NCBI GenBank assembly: GCA_964016885.1
Contig: OZ024742.1
Location: forward strand, 114,561,439 to 114,625,438
Length of the DNA: 64,000 nucleotides
Reading direction: 5' to 3'
Origin: Eledone cirrhosa
Lineage: Eukaryota > Mollusca > Cephalopoda > Octopoda > Eledonidae
The notes under the pieces are model-generated. The model searched no databases and had not been told where the DNA came from. It saw nothing but the letters and a program-made list of their open reading frames with translations. Made by a program: the position numbers and the translations under genes. This document shows positions 59,215 through 64,000 of the stretch, piece after piece. Within the stretch, counting starts at the first letter, position 1, and every line of letters begins with the position of its first letter.

Positions 59215-59344
59215 CAACGATAACGGAGAGTGCATTGCAATATTAATCTCGGACATGCGTTCCATTCTCTGCCAGCTGCATGTGACTTCGAAAGAGAATA
59301 TTCTCATTCCCGGAAACCGATCTTACCACTACACCATCAGCGCC
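59215..59344 (-). mobile_element. tRNA-like sequence, probable SINE head of another family
   Basis: Minus strand TGATGGTGTAGTGGTAAGA (59339-59321) matches a Pol III A box. CTTTCGAAGTCAC (59294-59282) is a B-box-like element about 42 bases downstream, as in tRNA genes. The sequence does not fold as a good tRNA, and the SINE limits are unclear. Confidence 0.4.
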
Positions 59345-62134
59345 ATGTTCCATATTTATGAAATAGTTTTAGAGATTTTAACCAAATTTTCCACAAATAT
59401 TTTCTCAAAAGTTTTTCTTCGAATTAATTACAATTCTTTCACAAAATATTTTATGAGAATACTTCGGAAAAATGTCATCAAAAATTCTTTCAAATATTCT
59501 CAACAGTTCCATCAACGTTTTTATCAACATTTCTCCCAACATTTCTCGATACATTTCCAAAAATGTGATTACAAAGTTTTTAAAAATTAACTCTAAATGT
59601 TTCCTATAAATATTCCTTAAAATTTAATGGAAAAGTTTCAACAAAATTTCAACAAAATTTCTTGCAAAATTTTGGAAATTTAAAAAAAAAATGTATAAAA
59701 CATTCTCGAAACTTCTCCCAAATGTTTGATCAAGATTTTTCTGAAAAGGTTTCTTAAAGACTTTCCTCAATATCTCTTGGAAATGTTTATCAAAGTATTT
59801 TGGAAAAACTTTAGAGAATTTCTCAAAAATTTTTCTGCAATATTAAAAGTTTTTTTTTTCATTTTGTGTTTCAAACATTTTAACAATTTTACGAAGAATT
59901 GTTGAAACAATTTATAAAGAGTTTTCTCAAAAATTGTCCTTGAAATGTTATCAAAAGTTTTATCAAAATATATCGTAAAGCTCTCATCACAATTTCTCGG
60001 AAAATTTTCTACAATTTTTAAACATTCCCATCAATGATTTTTCCGGACATTTCCCCGAAAATTGTCACAAGTTCTGAAAGGTTTTAGCCGCATCTTTCTT
60101 AAAATGTTCTTCAAAATATTTATCAAAATCTTTTCAAGTAAAATTTTAAATAATTTCTTGCTTAATTTTTGTATTCTTTGAGACTTCAAAAATTTCTTTC
60201 AGAATTTTTTTAGCTTTTTACAATTTTTTTGGCATTCTTGTAAATATTTTAAAACAACTGTCTAAAGAATTAATGAAACGGTTCCAAAAAATGGAAACGT
60301 TTTCTAAGATAATTGCTCAAATATTTTCCTCGACATTTAAAAAAAAGTTGTTGCAAGAAATTCCACAAAAACGTCAACAAAGTTTCAAAAAGTTTATAAG
60401 TTTTTCTTTTAAAACATTTTTGAAACTTTTCCAAAACATTTCACCAAAAGACTTCTGAAAATGTTTCTTAAAAAATGATATAAATTATATTCTAAGAATT
60501 TTCATAAATATTTTTCCAAAGATTTTAGAAGATAATGCGAAAAAAGTTTGATGTATTTGTTTGCATAAAATGTCACTAATCATTTGAAGAATATTTCGTG
60601 CAAAACGTTTGATAAAATTTTAGAGAAAAACTTTGATGATATTTGTGAGAAAAATTTGACAAATTTATGAGAAAATAATGCAAGAAACATTAGTAATTTG
60701 TTTTTATATGTTTCGAAATGAACTACAAATAAAATTGGGAGGAAAGATTCGGAAAAAAAATTCCGCAAAGTTTTGATGGAATATCAGAAAAATACTTTCA
60801 AAATTTTAGCGATATTTTCAATAAATTGCAGTGGATTTTGCGATATATTTTGATTCATTTGTTTCGAAAAACTTTTATAAAAGATTAAAGAATATTTTGA
60901 GGAAATGTTTTGTGTAAACGTTTTTGAGGAAATTTTGAGAAAAGTTTCGAAGAAAAATATTTTTCAAAATATTGCATAACATTTTCAGAGGAATTTTGGT
61001 CAAATGTTTTTAAAAAGATTTTCATGAAACAATAAGGAAAATTCAGAAAATTTTCAGAAAGATTTTAACGAAATTTTGGGGGAAATTTTATAGAAGAGTC
61101 TGCAAGTTTTCAAAAGTGTTTGCAATAAATTCTGGTTAAATTTTTCTGAAAATGTTATTGTAAATATTTAAAGAAACATTCAAGTAAATGTTTTGAAAAA
61201 GAATTTCAGAAACATGTTGATGAAAATGATTTTTAAATTTCAAAAAACATTGAGATATTCAAATTACGAATGTTTTTGAGGAAACGCTTTAAATTTGTAT
61301 CGAGAAATATCATCAATTATTTTCTAAAATATTTACTGAAACATTTTTTTCAAAATATTCTTTAAATGCTTCTCGAAATGTTTTCAAATACATTTGATAA
61401 ATGTTTTTCGCAAAATATTTAGCCATTTTTTTCCGAGACTATTCCCAGTTTCATCAAAGGTTTTCTCAATGGTATTGTCAAAATATTTCAAGAAAGATTC
61501 AAGGACGAATTACGAGTAAACATTTCAAAAATATCGAAAGATTTTCAAAGAAATGGTTAGAAAAGTTTTTAAAAATTGCAGAAATCTTTGAAAGTTTGGT
61601 GAAATTGTTTTCAATAAATTTCAATAAAACATTAAAGAAAAATCAAGAAAAATATTTGAGAAACATTTTCAAAAAAACTTCGATGAAGGTTTTTGGGAAT
61701 GATTTGAAAATCTAAAAAGATCTTTAAATATTTTTTTTTATATTTTTAAATATTTTCAGAAACCCGTTAAATGAATATCAAAATTGTCTCGAAAAGATTT
61801 TTACCAACAATTTCTCGCATAATCTTTCGAAACTTATTGACAAAATTTATATTCATTTAGAAAACATCTTTGTGGAAAATACTCAGCTAAATGATGTTGA
61901 TGATTTCTTTTTTATGGGATCTACCGAAAAATGTTGGGAGAAGTTTAAACATTTTTTTTCAAAAATTTCAGAAAATCTTGTAAGAATTTTAAGTGAAATA
62001 TTTTCCAAAATATTATGATGACATGTGAAAAATATTTAAGACACATTTTAATAAATTCTTACAGGTGTTTGAAGAAAAATTCTTGAAAACATTTCAGATA
62101 TAATTTTATTAAACTATTTGGAAAATTTTCGAAA

Positions 62135-62216
62135 AAAGAAATACGGTTTTAGGAAGCCGTAGCTATGTAAACACCGGTGTTTACATAGCTACGGCTTCCT
62201 AAAACCGTATTTCTTT
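62135..62216. repeat. 82-bp perfect palindrome without spacer
   Basis: The centre is ACACCGGTGT (62171-62180). Both halves read AAAGAAATACGG to GTTTACATAGC exactly mirrored, 41 bp each. It is much more GC-rich than its surroundings. Confidence 0.95.
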
Positions 62217-63274
62217 AGAAACATTAAATTTCTATACACATTGTATAAAGCTATTTCATTTTTAAACATTTCGCTCTCAATTTCAAAAACATTTTTCAGA
62301 AATTCTATCCATATTTAATTTCGAAAAAAGTTTTAAATATTTGTCACAAATATTTTACCCTGAAATTTTCTGAAACCATTTACTCGAACTTTTCTGTAAC
62401 GTCTGATCAAAATATAATCGAAATATCTCGCAGAAGCTTCTGCAATTTTTGGAAAAAAAAGTTGAACATTTTTCGAAAATATTTTAAAGAATATTCAAAC
62501 ATTTTTGAGAAAACTTTGCAGGAAAATCTTAATTACAATTTTAAGAATAATTTCGAAAAATGTTTTTAAAAGTTTTCAAAACAATGCGCTTTCAAAAAAT
62601 GTTGTGTGATATTTTGTTAAAATGTTTTCGACAATATTTTGAACTCTAAAGTAAATGTCGAAGAAACACGTTGAGGAACCCTTTCAGAAATATTTTGATA
62701 CGAATTGTTGTAAATTTTTGAAAAAACTTGTGAGACATCTTTAAGAATTTTCAATTTGAGGGAACGCTTTTCAAAAATATGTCAGTTAAAATTTTCGAAA
62801 CATACCCGAAACATTCAAAAATGTTTCTGAAAAGTATTCTTTCAAATTTGGATTGCAATTTCCTTAAAGTTATATGAAAATGTATTCGGTAACATATCAT
62901 CAAATGTTGTCTTAAATCCTTCCTCTTACATTTTCTTCTTAATTGACTTTAAAGTTTTCTTTAAATGGTTTCGTAAACAAAATCAGAAACATTTCTCGCA
63001 AAGTTTACTGGAAAGCTGTGTGTAAAAATGATTTTCGCTTTCAACGTGGTGAAAAACAATATGTATTCGTGAGTAAAAAATAATAATAATATCATATTTT
63101 ATTCATATCGCTTTGTTTAGATAAAACTTCAAAGAAAATATCTTGCAAATCTTTTGAAAAAACATTCATAGTAAATTTTAGATGATGTTTTTTATAAAAG
63201 TTTCGAAAACGTTCTAGAGAGTTGTTTAAAAACACATTTCTCTGAAAGACACTCGGAAATAATTGTCAATTGTT

Positions 63275-63435
63275 TTCTCTTAGATATTGCTGGACCAAAT
63301 GGATGAAGCTGTCTTCTGCCACATGGTGCATTATGTGGCAGATGACAAATCGAACATTATTAATATTATGATAATAATAAAATATCATTATCATTCACTC
63401 ACCAATACGTGTAGGAATCCTCCACACTATGAGCG
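63275..63435. other. Non-repetitive insert with hairpin
   Basis: Composition differs from the flanking A/T-tract DNA. A 9-bp hairpin CTGCCACAT/ATGTGGCAG lies at about 63315-63342. No domain is recognised. Confidence 0.4.
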
Positions 63436-64000
63436 GATACAAATTTTGTTTTTTAATCAAAATGTTTTAAAATTAATTTCACCACATTTCTCGCCAAATT
63501 TCTGCAATTTATTGAAAACTTTTAAATCGTTCTGAAAGTCTTTCAAAAATGTTCCAAAATTTTTCATCAACATATTTCTGAAGAAGTCTTTTAAAGATTT
63601 CTCCGAGATACTTTTATAACGATTTATCAAATAGTATTCCAACATATTTCAGCAAATTACTTCTCATTTTTGATTTTAAAAACATTAGAAATAAATTTCA
63701 TCAATACTTTTCTGAAAAGATTTCTGAAATTTTCATTTTTATCAAAATATGTCTGAAATAATTGCAATAAATTTTCTTGCAACATTTTCTTGAACATCTT
63801 AAAAACATTTCTCTATAAAATTGTCGAAAGCTTTCTTAAAGTTTTATTCCAGATTTTTCTTAAATGTTTATTCAAAAATTTCCTCAAAATTTTCTTCAAA
63901 ATGTTTTCTTCAAAATTTCTCGCAATATTTCGTTCAATTTTTAAATATCTTTTCTCGAAATTTTTCTGAAAGTTACCTAAAACTATTTTTCCAAAATTTT

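Larger units (their letters stand above)
59350..64000. repeat. Cryptic A-tract/T-tract repetitive region, extends past the window
   Basis: Over 4 kb consists almost wholly of short runs such as AAAATTTTC, TTTCTCAAAA, GAAAATTTT and AAACATTTT, without an exact unit. Some blocks are rich in TTTC...AAA (about 59350-60130), others in GAAA...TTT (about 60590-61100), as if in opposite orientation. Open frames here are Phe/Lys/Asn-rich by composition and are not genes. Two inserts differ in composition: the palindrome at 62135-62216 and about 63275-63435. Confidence 0.7.

Noticed and set aside
59204..63645. Several Phe/Lys/Asn-rich frames of 60-130 codons
   Set aside because: Their composition follows directly from the A-tract/T-tract repeat. 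No domain, and frames are short and on both strands.

Overview
The window looks like repeat-dense, AT-rich intergenic DNA from a cephalopod, most likely an octopus. The evidence is a recurring tRNA-derived SINE with the central block typical of cephalopod SINEs, very long (TA)n, (CA)n and (GA)n microsatellites, and many copies of Penelope-like elements (PLEs) and LINEs. No intact host gene is visible. The only host-gene candidate is a possible acidic terminal exon at 56400-56587. No bacterial features, CRISPR arrays, rRNA genes or intact tRNA genes were seen.

Layout. 0.5-3 kb: a minus-strand PLE remnant (family C) with RT motif YIDD but a GIY-YIG domain that has lost its core, followed downstream by a G-rich tract and a hammerhead-like motif. 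3-5 kb: nested direct and inverted repeats, then one arm of PLE family D with a mutated hammerhead ribozyme. 7.5-9.4 kb: a decayed RTE-like LINE. 9.6-12.1 kb: PLE terminal fragments, a long inverted repeat and a near-perfect 55-bp-arm palindrome among microsatellites. 14.1-15.0 kb: a foldback element with perfect 212-bp inverted ends, carrying an 88-bp hAT-type MITE. 15.6-19.3 kb: SINE copies. 19.6-40.9 kb: a head-to-tail array of five copies of one two-ORF LINE family (ORF1 with a zinc knuckle; ORF2 with APE endonuclease, RT and a C-terminal Cys/His segment; L1/Tx1-like). Junctions between successive LINEs and SINEs fall in (ATT)n tracts. 41.4-48.4 kb: two PLEs of family A, head to head, forming a 7-kb imperfect palindrome; each has paired type I hammerhead motifs in its 3' region. 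48.6-50.4 kb: two more palindromes (families E and D, the latter with two intact-looking hammerheads). 53.0-55.7 kb: a second head-to-head PLE pair (family B). 59.3 kb to the end: over 4 kb of cryptically repetitive A-tract/T-tract DNA broken by an 82-bp perfect palindrome.

How the parts work together: two retrotransposition systems shape the region. The LINE family seems to insert repeatedly into (ATT)n tails, including those left by its own earlier copies, and SINEs with the same kind of tail sit in the same array. The PLEs (RT plus GIY-YIG endonuclease) leave inverted, truncated pairs and solo terminal palindromes; hammerhead ribozymes in their termini would process their transcripts. All LINE and RT copies are broken. 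The best-preserved functional parts are the RNA motifs and two GIY-YIG domains (46119-46637 and 53423-53743).
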